DNA from: Beijerinckiaceae bacterium
Lineage (GTDB): Bacteria > Pseudomonadota > Alphaproteobacteria > Rhizobiales > Beijerinckiaceae
Reading direction: 5' to 3'
DNA length: 64,000 bases
NCBI GenBank assembly: GCA_024304885.1
Contig: JALJOM010000006.1
Span: 1 to 64,000, forward strand
Positions within the stretch are counted from its first letter, which is position 1. Each line of letters opens with the position of its first letter. Under the pieces are notes generated by a model. The model did no database searches, was not told where the DNA came from, and saw only the letters and a program-made list of their open reading frames with translations. Shown here one piece after another: positions 27,036 to 35,117 of this stretch. The position numbers and the translations under genes were made by a program.

Positions 27036-28348
27036 TCGGCGCCCAGAGGCGCGCCGCGATCCTCGACGCGCTGCGCCGTGGGACGGTGCCGCGTGAGGGA
27101 CTGGGCGCCTTTGCCGTCGGCATGGAGCGCTTCGAGGCGGCGATAGACGACGACCTCGCAGCTGTCTCCGGTGGTCGCGGCGGGTTCAAGGCGGTCCGCG
27201 GCGAGTACGGCTCTGGTAAGACATTTCTGGCGCGATGGCTGCAGGAGCGGGCTCGCGGCCGAGGCTTCGCAACGGCGGAGGTGCAGATCAGCGAGACGGA
27301 GACACCACTCCATCGCTGGGAGACGGTCTACAGGCGCCTTGTCGAGCGGCTGGCCACCTCGGACATGCCCGAGGGGGCGCTGCGGCCGACAGTCGATGCT
27401 TGGTTTTATACGCTCGAAGAAGACGTGCTCGTCGAGGGTCGATTGGGCCCGAGCGACACCGATGCGCTGGCCAAGGCGACCGAGGCGTTGATGGAGCGGC
27501 GCCTGGCCTCGATCGCGCGGACGGCGCCCGCCTTTTCAGCTGTGCTCCGGGCGTATCGCCGGGCTCTCCTCGCCGGCGACCTCGCGCTTGCGGAAGGTTT
27601 GATAGCATGGCTCGCCGGTCAGCCCAATGTCGCGGCGGCCATGAAGCGCGCCGGCGGCGTGAAGGGGGAGCTCGACGCCTTCGGCGCGATGCACTTCCTC
27701 GCCGGCCTCCTCACCATTCTACGCGACAGCGGCAAGGCCGGGCTGGTGCTCGTGCTCGACGAGGCCGAGACGCTGCAGCGCATGCGCGCCGACACGCGCG
27801 AGAAGGGATTGAACGCGCTCAGGCAGCTCCTCGACGAGCTGGATGCTGGCCGCTATCCTGGGCTCTACCTCGTCCTGACCGGAACCACGGCATTCTTCGA
27901 AGGGCCGCAGGGCATCCAGCGCCTGTCGCCGCTCGCGCAGCGGCTGCACACGGAATTCGCCACTGACGAGCGCTTCGACAACCCGCGGGCTCCCCAGATT
28001 CGCTTGCGTGGCTTCGACCTCGACGCACTGGCAACAGTCGGCCGCAAAGTGCGCGACCTCTACGCCGAGCAAGCGGGCGATCCGTCCCGCCTGCTGAGTG
28101 TGGTCGATAACACCTACATTGCCGACCTCGCCAAGGGGGTCTCCGGGCGTCTCGGCGGGCGCGCCGGCGTTGCGCCACGCCTCTTCCTCCGCAAGCTCGT
28201 CGCCGACGTGCTCGACAGGGTCGACCAGTTCAGCGACTTCGATCCCCGCCGGCATTATGCGCCGACTGTCGACGATCGCGAGATGACACAGGTCGAACGC
28301 GCGGCCGCCGGCGTCAACGATGTGGACGACATCGAGCTCGACGCGTGA
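27032..28348 (+). CDS. brxD: BREX ATP-binding protein BrxD
   Basis: A 438-residue AAA-type ATPase of the BrxD family. Walker A is VRGEYGSGKTFLARWLQERA near residue 56 and Walker B is GLVLVLDEAETLQRMR near residue 240. A sensor-like YLVLTGTTAFFEGPQGIQRL follows. BrxD and the adjacent helicase gene are the accessory pair that distinguishes the BREX-2 operon from other subtypes. Translation begins at a GTG overlapping pglZ and ends in a GTGA overlap with brxHI. Confidence 0.9.
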   Translation: MIGAQRRAAILDALRRGTVPREGLGAFAVGMERFEAAIDDDLAAVSGGRGGFKAVRGEYGSGKTFLARWLQERARGRGFATAEVQISETETPLHRWETVYRRLVERLATSDMPEGALRPTVDAWFYTLEEDVLVEGRLGPSDTDALAKATEALMERRLASIARTAPAFSAVLRAYRRALLAGDLALAEGLIAWLAGQPNVAAAMKRAGGVKGELDAFGAMHFLAGLLTILRDSGKAGLVLVLDEAETLQRMRADTREKGLNALRQLLDELDAGRYPGLYLVLTGTTAFFEGPQGIQRLSPLAQRLHTEFATDERFDNPRAPQIRLRGFDLDALATVGRKVRDLYAEQAGDPSRLLSVVDNTYIADLAKGVSGRLGGRAGVAPRLFLRKLVADVLDRVDQFSDFDPRRHYAPTVDDREMTQVERAAAGVNDVDDIELDA

Positions 28349-30438
28349 CGGCCGCCTTCGACGCCCTCCACCCGGCTCTACGCTACCACATCGTCAGCAC
28401 GCTCGGCTGGCCCGACCTTCGCCCAACCCAGGTCGAGGCCATCGAGCCTATACTGGCGGGAGAGGATGTCCTCCTGCTTGCGCCGACTGCCGGCGGCAAG
28501 ACCGAGGCCGCAGTCTTTCCGCTGCTATCGCGCATCATGTCGAGCGGATGGCGGGGGCTCTCGGTGCTCTACGTCTGCCCGCTCAAGGCGTTGCTCAACA
28601 ACCTTGCGCCCCGGCTGGAGCGCTACACTGGCTTTCTCGGACTGCGCGTCGGGCTCTGGCACGGCGATGTCGGGGAACCGGCGCGCCGCCGCATGCTGCG
28701 CGACCCGCCCGAGATCCTCCTGACGACTCCCGAGTCTCTGGAGGCTATGATGATCTCGGCACGAGTGGAGCACACCGCATTCCTTGGCACAGTTCGCGTC
28801 GCGGTTGCCGACGAACTGCACGCTTTCGCAAGCGACGACCGTGGCTGGCACCTCCTCTTCCTCCTCGCGCGCATCGAGCGGCTCGCCGGGCGTCGCATCC
28901 AGCGCATCGGCCTGACCGCCACGGTTGGCAACCCAGGCGAGCTGCTGACCTGGTATTCCGCCGGGCGAGGGGGCCGGGTCGTCGGGCCGACCGTTCCGGT
29001 CTCCGATGGCGAGGTGACCGCCGACTATGTCGGCTCCGTCGGCAACGCGGTGACCGTGATCTCGCGGCTTCATCGCGGCGAGCGTCGCCTCGCTTTCGCC
29101 GACAGCCGCAGCCGCGTCGAAGAGCTGGCATCGGGCCTGCGGCAGGCCGGTGTGCGCACCTTCGTGTCGCATGCGTCGCTTTCACTGGACGAGCGCCGGC
29201 AGGCCGAGGCCGCATTCACCGGGGAGCCCGATTGCGTCATCGTCGCCACGTCGACGCTCGAGCTCGGCCTCGACGTCGGTGACCTCGACCGGGTCATCCA
29301 GGTCGGCGCCCCACCCGGTGTCGCCTCCTTCCTCCAGCGCATGGGTCGGACCGGCAGAAGGACCGGCACCACCCGGAACTGTCTCTTCCTCACCACCACC
29401 GACGAGGAGCTGCTGACCGCTCTGGCGCTTACTAGTCTGTGGCGCGACGGGACAGTCGAGCCTGTCGAACCGCCACCGAGACCTGCACACATCTTCGCCC
29501 AGCAGGTCATGGCACTCACCCTTCAGCTGGGCGGAATCCTGCGGACGGAACTCGGAAGCTGGCTCGGCGAGACGATCGACGCCGTTCCACATGAGGAGCG
29601 CCATGCGGTACTCGACCACATGCTGGCTTGCGATGTACTCTTCGAGGATGGCGGCATCCTCGGACTGGGCGTGCGAGGCGAGCGCGAATTCGGCAGGCGG
29701 CATTTTTCTGACCTTGTCGCAGTCTTCTCCGAACCGTTCGTCCTCGTTGTCAGGCACGGTCTATTTGATATTGGCACTGTCCATCCGGCCAGTCTCGTCC
29801 GGTCCCCCCGCGGCGAGGTTCCGATCCTTTCACTGGGTGGACGAAGTTGGAAGGTGATCGACGTCAGCTGGCGAACGCGCGAAGTTGCAGTCGTGCCCGC
29901 CGAAGGCGCCGGCAGATCTCGTTGGCTCGGGGCAGGGCGGAGCTTGTCGTCGAAGGTGTGCAGGGCTGTGGAGCGGGTTGTCGCTGGCGCCACACCCGGT
30001 TGCCGGTTGTCACGGCGTGCCGCAGCTGCACTTGCCGATATACGCTCACGTCTACCTTTCGTGGATGCCAGCCGGCTTCCTGTTGTGTCAGATGGCAAGC
30101 GAGGCGTTACGGTCTGGACATTCGGAGGTGGCGCGGTCTCGTCTTCGATCTCCCATGAATTCGTGCTAGCCGGTCTCACGGTCAGCAGCTTCGACGACTT
30201 CTCCGTATCCGTACGAGGTGCAAACGTCAGCGACGTTTCCCGATGTATCCGCCATATAGATCCCGAGGTTGCGCGCCCACAACTCCCCGATGATTTCGCA
30301 GCTGCCCTGAAGTTCGGATTGTGCCTGCCTGAAATCGTTGTTGCGAACGTCCTGTCGAGTAGGATCGCAGACCCAGCCTCGATGCGTGAGATCGTGTCGC
30401 GCGAGCCGAGGCTAGTGACGCATCTACGTGGTGACTAG
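28345..30438 (+). CDS. brxHI: BREX helicase BrxHI (Lhr-like)
   Basis: A 697-residue superfamily 2 helicase. Motif I is LLAPTAGGKTEAAVFPLLSR near residue 45, motif II VAVADELHAFAS near 155, motif III GLTATVGNP near 192 and motif VI QRMGRTGRR near 330, followed by an Lhr-like C-terminal region. It is the last gene of the BREX-2 chain. Up to about 29690 the DNA is as GC-rich as the rest of the operon; beyond that base use becomes clearly less GC-biased although the frame stays open to the stop. The 3' third may have been acquired by recombination. Confidence 0.9.
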   Translation: MTAAFDALHPALRYHIVSTLGWPDLRPTQVEAIEPILAGEDVLLLAPTAGGKTEAAVFPLLSRIMSSGWRGLSVLYVCPLKALLNNLAPRLERYTGFLGLRVGLWHGDVGEPARRRMLRDPPEILLTTPESLEAMMISARVEHTAFLGTVRVAVADELHAFASDDRGWHLLFLLARIERLAGRRIQRIGLTATVGNPGELLTWYSAGRGGRVVGPTVPVSDGEVTADYVGSVGNAVTVISRLHRGERRLAFADSRSRVEELASGLRQAGVRTFVSHASLSLDERRQAEAAFTGEPDCVIVATSTLELGLDVGDLDRVIQVGAPPGVASFLQRMGRTGRRTGTTRNCLFLTTTDEELLTALALTSLWRDGTVEPVEPPPRPAHIFAQQVMALTLQLGGILRTELGSWLGETIDAVPHEERHAVLDHMLACDVLFEDGGILGLGVRGEREFGRRHFSDLVAVFSEPFVLVVRHGLFDIGTVHPASLVRSPRGEVPILSLGGRSWKVIDVSWRTREVAVVPAEGAGRSRWLGAGRSLSSKVCRAVERVVAGATPGCRLSRRAAAALADIRSRLPFVDASRLPVVSDGKRGVTVWTFGGGAVSSSISHEFVLAGLTVSSFDDFSVSVRGANVSDVSRCIRHIDPEVARPQLPDDFAAALKFGLCLPEIVVANVLSSRIADPASMREIVSREPRLVTHLRGD

Positions 30439-30444
30439 GTTAGT

Positions 30445-30924
30445 GTGGATCAGGACGGACATGGGACACCACTGCCGAAGAGACCAGGGCTGGCCCTCCG
30501 GCCGAGTATTTCCATCGAAAGTGTGGAGTTACGCCAAGGGCACTGGGTGCTCAGAGCAGATGCATGTGAATCGGCTCCGAACTTTGACCCCTTTCGGCTT
30601 CCAATCATGACCCAGTCTGATTTTCGAAGCAGCTTGTATTGTCAATGGATTGCCTCCCAGAGCCCGGGGTCAATGTTCGGCGCCGATCCACAATCACTAC
30701 ACGATATGCGGGAATCCCCTCTACGTTCATATATCACTGTAGCAATTCTCGCCGGTCACCCTATTTCTTCGGCCGGGGGCGAAGGAATAAGCCTTCCAGG
30801 TCTATCGACTTACAAGGTCAGATCCCCAATAGCTGGAATCACCTACGTTGCGGCGATGGAGCTCGGCATAGAATGCGGAGTCGCGCTCTCGCACGCGATC
30901 GGAGAAAAACGCCCAGGACAGTAG
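30445..30924 (+). CDS. Hypothetical protein at the BREX 3' edge
   Basis: A 159-residue frame starting at a GTG 6 bp after the brxHI stop. No domain was recognised. Its last 40 codons run antisense over the end of the radical SAM gene at 30802-32217, which weakens the case. It could be a degenerate accessory gene or a chance frame; the close spacing to brxHI is the only positive sign. Confidence 0.28.
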   Translation: MDQDGHGTPLPKRPGLALRPSISIESVELRQGHWVLRADACESAPNFDPFRLPIMTQSDFRSSLYCQWIASQSPGSMFGADPQSLHDMRESPLRSYITVAILAGHPISSAGGEGISLPGLSTYKVRSPIAGITYVAAMELGIECGVALSHAIGEKRPGQ

Positions 30925-32217
30925 ATCCCGGTGGCGATATCCCAAGGATGTGAGCCGAATGCGACCGGGCTCCGGTTCTTCCGCAAGTCCCAATTCCTTC
31001 GCCGCCACAAGAAGCGGTTCGTAAATGTCGTGATGCGCCGCGAGGCCGAAGCGGTCAAGTTCGGCCAGATGCAGGTCAAATAGGTCCAAAACTAACCGTT
31101 TGCGCAAACGTTCTTCGTCAGTGAAACGGAACCCCGAGACCGCCTGCAACAAGCCACCCTCGATATGAGCCATGTAGGTTTGGACTTGACCCATTGAGGG
31201 GTTGGACGAGCCACCCACCAAGTAGTCGGCCGTGTTGTTATATGAGCGGGCGCCAGCACCGATCCCGAGAACGGGCACGCCCGCGAATTGCAGCGATTTC
31301 TGACGATATCCCCCGCGGCCAGGCAAGATGAATCGGACGTTGCTTTCCTGGATGTAGCCCGCACAGAGGAAGACATCGCGGGCGTGATCATATCGGGCAT
31401 ATAGCGAACGGTCGCGCTCGTAGGTATATTTATTTGTGCGGATGAACCAGGCGTCAGGCCGAATCGTAAGAAAATACGTACTGATCGTTTCAGGGCGTAT
31501 CTCCAGAAGCGCACGTACAGACGCCTCCCAACTCTTATCTGACTGGCCGTGAAATCCGATGATGAGATCCGTGCTCAGATTGCGGACGCCCGCGGAGCGC
31601 AACGCACTAATAGAGTCAAGGATCTGGTCAACATCTGCGCGCGCACGCCCGGCGTCGCGCAACTCACGCGGCTGAAATGACTGGACTCCAACGTTGACAC
31701 GATCCACTCCAAGCGCTACGAGCGCCCGAGCATAACCTTCCCCTGAGCGTCCGGAAAGCGAGTCTGGTGACGCCTCGATAGCTACTTCCTCTACCTCCGA
31801 GCGCCAAATGGGGCGAAGACGATCCAATTCGTCGAAGACGACGCGCAGTCGCTCCGGTCGGAGCAAAGTGGGTGTTCCCCCGCCAATATAAAGTGTGCGG
31901 ATCCGCCGCGTCTCGATTACGCGGCGTTGGAGACGCAACTGCCCGCGTAATGCCTCAACGTATCGTGTGTGGCTCTCATCCTCAGTGCAGATAATCGTAT
32001 AAAGATTACAGAAGCCACACTTGTATCCACAGAATGGGACGTGGATGTACAGATTGAGGTCGTCCCTGGAGAGTGCCTGGTCCGCTTCCCAAACGGCAGG
32101 GATCGAAGCAGGAGCCTCACTCACTAAATAAGCTGAGCGGGGCGGATAGGCGCAGACGAATGGGGGGATGCGCACTTCGCACAGCGCCTTCTCCAAGGTA
32201 TCGCGCACATCATTCAT
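30802..32217 (-). CDS. HemN/HemW-like radical SAM protein
   Basis: A 471-residue radical SAM enzyme, start ATG at 32217. The iron-sulfur cluster motif CGYKCGFC (Cys65, Cys69, Cys72) lies in YIHVPFCGYKCGFCNLY, closely resembling HemN/HemW proteins, and TLYIGGGTPTLLRPERL is the SAM-binding glycine motif of the same family. A HemN-like C-terminal domain follows with RFTDEERLRKRLVLDLFDL. It is not near any haem biosynthesis gene. It is divergent from the subtilase gene at 32671 across a 450-bp gap in a cluster with NUDIX, kinase and CHAT genes, so a role in a conflict system or in modifying a small molecule is possible. The substrate cannot be told from sequence. Confidence 0.82.
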   Translation of the reverse strand: MNDVRDTLEKALCEVRIPPFVCAYPPRSAYLVSEAPASIPAVWEADQALSRDDLNLYIHVPFCGYKCGFCNLYTIICTEDESHTRYVEALRGQLRLQRRVIETRRIRTLYIGGGTPTLLRPERLRVVFDELDRLRPIWRSEVEEVAIEASPDSLSGRSGEGYARALVALGVDRVNVGVQSFQPRELRDAGRARADVDQILDSISALRSAGVRNLSTDLIIGFHGQSDKSWEASVRALLEIRPETISTYFLTIRPDAWFIRTNKYTYERDRSLYARYDHARDVFLCAGYIQESNVRFILPGRGGYRQKSLQFAGVPVLGIGAGARSYNNTADYLVGGSSNPSMGQVQTYMAHIEGGLLQAVSGFRFTDEERLRKRLVLDLFDLHLAELDRFGLAAHHDIYEPLLVAAKELGLAEEPEPGRIRLTSLGYRHRDLLSWAFFSDRVRERDSAFYAELHRRNVGDSSYWGSDLVSR

Positions 32218-32670
32218 AGTCAAACCCTGCTGTCCTCTCGACTATTCACGCACTGTCCCCGGACATTCGGAACGGACGTCTTTGCATAATCAAAAACAGA
32301 CCCCTGTACCGACGACCCGTTCAGGCCTGTATACATTGAACAGCGGCGGTCTTTTGCAAGCGCGCGCCACGGCGAGATTGTTCACCATCCAGTGGCCAGG
32401 CTCATACGAATGTTCCCCTGGATTCTTCATCTTGCCTCTCAGGACCAGCTCGACCATGGCGAAGCCTGAACCTCTCCCCGCACGATGCGGACAGCCTCGC
32501 TCTTGAAAAATTGCGATGCTCATGGTGTCAGAAGGCCCGTTCTCCATGTCATGTGCAAACTGCCAAAATATATGTGCGCACAGGGTGACATTTGCCACCT
32601 CTGGCTTCACGCTTTCCGATGCTACGTGCTATCTTGCAGGGGTCCTCACACCTTCGACTTTGGGATTTCC
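32218..32670. other. Divergent intergenic region, radical SAM / subtilase
   Basis: About 450 bp that should hold the promoters of two divergent genes. A frame open across part of it would extend the subtilase upstream, but the extension is cysteine-rich and unlike subtilase propeptides. No strong hairpins or operators were noticed. Confidence 0.4.
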
Positions 32671-33843
32671 ATGATCCAAGGGGGCAGCGTGCAGCAATAC
32701 GTCATCTTGGAGAACCTTCCGGCGAGGCGTTCCCCCCCGAACGCGATAGCGAGTGGGCGGACAGCGGCGGCTGATACGCGGGTCACCGTGGACTCGGTTC
32801 CCAAAGCGACCCTAGCCGACCTAAGACGCGATCCCCGTATTGCTGCGGTCGCACCCCTCATACCGACAAAGCTGGTGGTTCCGTCAGGCAGCGCAAGACC
32901 AATGGCGGAAGCTTGGGGAATTGTAGCAGTCGGCGCAGATCGGACTGTCTCGAACGGGCACGACGTTGTGGTAGCCGTGTTAGACACCGGCGTGGACACC
33001 AATCACCCGGCATTTGTAGGCATCACCATCGAGGGGGAGAACTTTACCCGAGATGGGCACTTTGACGTGGTGGGCCACGGCACCCACTGCATGGGGATTA
33101 TTTGTGGCCGAGATGTGGGTGACACTCAAATTGGCATCGCTCGGGGCGTCACCCGAGTGCTTAGCGGTAAGGTATTGAATGACAAAGGAGCTGGCAACAC
33201 GGCCCAACTTTTCTCTGGCCTTCAATGGGCAATTGACAAGGGAGCGAATGTTGTCAACTTGTCTCTCGGCTTTGACATCCCTGGTTTGGTCGAAAATCTG
33301 GTCGACTCTGCTTGGCCGCCTGCACTTGCTACCTCTTTGGCGCTCGATGCTTATCGTGAAAATCTTCTCATGCTTAATGCATTTATGGCCATGGTTCGCG
33401 CTCGTGTCCCATTCGGAGGTGACGCCGTGATCATTGCGGCGGCCGGCAACGAAAGCCGGCGTACGTTACGTCCCGATTATCGCATTGGCGCGTCTCTACC
33501 TGCCGCGGGCCAAGACATCATAAGCGTGGCAGCCCTTGAGCGTTCGACAGGCGGCTTGGCGGTAGCGGACTTCTCCAATTACCAGGTGTGCGTAAGTGCA
33601 CCGGGAGTCGATATCCTATCAGCCGCCCCAGGCGGTGGCCTCATAACCTTGTGCGGCACCAGCATGGCGGCCCCGCACGTGTCGGGCGTCGCCGCGCTTT
33701 GGTGGGACTATCTTCGGAATATGGGATTGAAAGTGTCCGGCGAACTTGTCCGGGCTAAAGTGATTGGTACCGCCTGCATATCTCCCCTCGCGCCCGGGTT
33801 TGACCCGCTCGATGTTGGTGCTGGCCTTGCATGTGCTCCATGA
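32671..33843 (+). CDS. Subtilisin-like serine peptidase (S8), no signal peptide
   Basis: About 390 residues from the ATG at 32671. The complete S8 triad is present: Asp105 in VAVLDTGVDTNHP, His136 in VGHGTHCMG and Ser331 in CGTSMAAPHVSG, with the oxyanion Asn260 in AAAGNES. A short inhibitor-like N-terminal region (about residues 8-65, QYVILENLPARR onward) precedes the catalytic domain. No signal peptide is seen from this start, so the protease is predicted to act in the cytoplasm, unusual for subtilases but known for conflict-system effectors. It sits directly upstream of the NUDIX-kinase-CHAT genes. Confidence 0.88.
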   Translation: MIQGGSVQQYVILENLPARRSPPNAIASGRTAAADTRVTVDSVPKATLADLRRDPRIAAVAPLIPTKLVVPSGSARPMAEAWGIVAVGADRTVSNGHDVVVAVLDTGVDTNHPAFVGITIEGENFTRDGHFDVVGHGTHCMGIICGRDVGDTQIGIARGVTRVLSGKVLNDKGAGNTAQLFSGLQWAIDKGANVVNLSLGFDIPGLVENLVDSAWPPALATSLALDAYRENLLMLNAFMAMVRARVPFGGDAVIIAAAGNESRRTLRPDYRIGASLPAAGQDIISVAALERSTGGLAVADFSNYQVCVSAPGVDILSAAPGGGLITLCGTSMAAPHVSGVAALWWDYLRNMGLKVSGELVRAKVIGTACISPLAPGFDPLDVGAGLACAP

Positions 33844-33949
33844 TCGGACTCGTCATTTGTTTCGTGTTTCCTGCAGGAAACGTGCGTAGCCTCGCTTACG
33901 ATTCTCGCGTTCCGCTCTGGCGTGAACCACGCTCTTTGAAAGTTTTCCA

Positions 33950-34450
33950 ATGATTGTCGAGACCCGCACCGACGTGGATACGGACTTTCAGGCGGCTGGG
34001 TGCTTCTGCCTACACAGAGACGAACTGCTAATCATACAGCGGCAACGACATAAAGCGTTCGAGCTTCACTGGGCAATCCCCACTGGTAAAATCGAAGGAG
34101 AAGAGTCCGCCCGCGAGTGCATGGCACGGGAGCTAATGGAAGAACTGGGGCTTCGGATTGATCCCTGTAAATTGGAAGAACTCAGTAATTTCACGATCGA
34201 GCACGATGAGGTGACTTTCAAGTACGTAGCCTTTGTACTGCGGTTAGAACAGCGGCCACCGATACATCTCAAAGAAGACGAAGTCAGAAAGTGTGATTGG
34301 GTACCTGTCCACAACATCATTAAGCGGCGTGTTGTGCCGTATTTCTACAACACCGTACAGGCGCTGTTGCAGCGGCTCGACGGGAGCCCAAGGCAGCCTT
34401 ATCTCTTCCCAGTGCCCGAGGCGAAAAGTGCCAAACGCCGACCGTCTTGA
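33950..34450 (+). CDS. NUDIX hydrolase
   Basis: A 166-residue NUDIX-fold hydrolase with a perfect 23-residue box from Gly to Leu: GKIEGEESARECMAR followed by ELMEELGL. This metal-binding motif hydrolyses nucleoside diphosphates linked to another moiety. The rest is a compact NUDIX domain with a charged tail. The gene begins 106 bp after the subtilase and its end overlaps the kinase-like gene, so these two are coupled. The substrate is unknown; with a deoxynucleoside-kinase-like neighbour, a modified nucleotide or nucleotide signal is a reasonable guess. Confidence 0.9.
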   Translation: MIVETRTDVDTDFQAAGCFCLHRDELLIIQRQRHKAFELHWAIPTGKIEGEESARECMARELMEELGLRIDPCKLEELSNFTIEHDEVTFKYVAFVLRLEQRPPIHLKEDEVRKCDWVPVHNIIKRRVVPYFYNTVQALLQRLDGSPRQPYLFPVPEAKSAKRRPS

Positions 34451-35117
34451 GGCGGAAGTGGACGTCGAATACGGAGCGAGACTAAATAGGGCTCTGGAAC
34501 CGGGACAGCACGTGCTGGTCCTTGGCCATTCCGCATCGGGTAAGAGCACGACCGCGAAAGCGGCTGCCACGATGCGAGGCCTTCGTTACGTGTACGATTC
34601 GGCCCTTCTTGAGAGCGCGCGATTCCAACACTACACGGACCGGCTATTTGGTCAGGCTGACTTCCATGCTTTCATGCCGTACGAAGTTGAGGCTCTTTTG
34701 GTGCGTTTTTTGCAAAACCGCCATCCCGCCGGGGATTGGATCTGCGATCAAGGCGTCCACTCGATTTTGGCGTACTCGCGCGCCCGTCATGCGCTCGGCG
34801 AATTGGACAACCATATTTACCAAACTATCTACGCACTCTTCTTGACGCTAGCAGCGGAGAGCCCGACCCCACGCCTCGTGGTACGGTTTCGGTGCGCCCC
34901 CCTTGAGGCACGGCGGCGTCTGGAGACCCGTGGACGCCCGCACGAAACGACTTCGCTTACCGTGCCGTTCATTGAGGAACTCGATCAAGCCTACACACAC
35001 ATACTGGCAAAGTTCCCGCCCGCGCCTGCCATCGAGGTGATAGAGACGACGGGCGTTAGCAAATCTGCCGTCGTCCACCGCTTTCTGACACTTATCGATG
35101 CGCATTCAACTCCGTAG
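34428..35117 (+). CDS. Deoxynucleoside-kinase-like P-loop protein
   Basis: About 229 residues from the GTG at 34428, which has a gagg site upstream and overlaps the NUDIX gene by 23 bp. The P-loop is VLVLGHSASGKSTTAKAAAT (GHSASGKST, about residues 33-41). Further motifs fit the dNK family: WICDQGVHSILAYSRARHAL in the substrate region and RLETRGRPHE followed by a Tyr-containing helix (LDQAYTHILAKF), like the arginine-rich lid of deoxynucleoside kinases. It overlaps the CHAT gene by 20 bp. Kinase activity on a nucleoside is a family-based inference; another P-loop role is possible. Confidence 0.7.
   Translation: MPNADRLEAEVDVEYGARLNRALEPGQHVLVLGHSASGKSTTAKAAATMRGLRYVYDSALLESARFQHYTDRLFGQADFHAFMPYEVEALLVRFLQNRHPAGDWICDQGVHSILAYSRARHALGELDNHIYQTIYALFLTLAAESPTPRLVVRFRCAPLEARRRLETRGRPHETTSLTVPFIEELDQAYTHILAKFPPAPAIEVIETTGVSKSAVVHRFLTLIDAHSTP

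Noticed and set aside
32485-32670. Upstream extension of the subtilase frame as a secretion signal
   Set aside because: The extension is cysteine- and histidine-rich with no typical hydrophobic core followed by a cleavage site.
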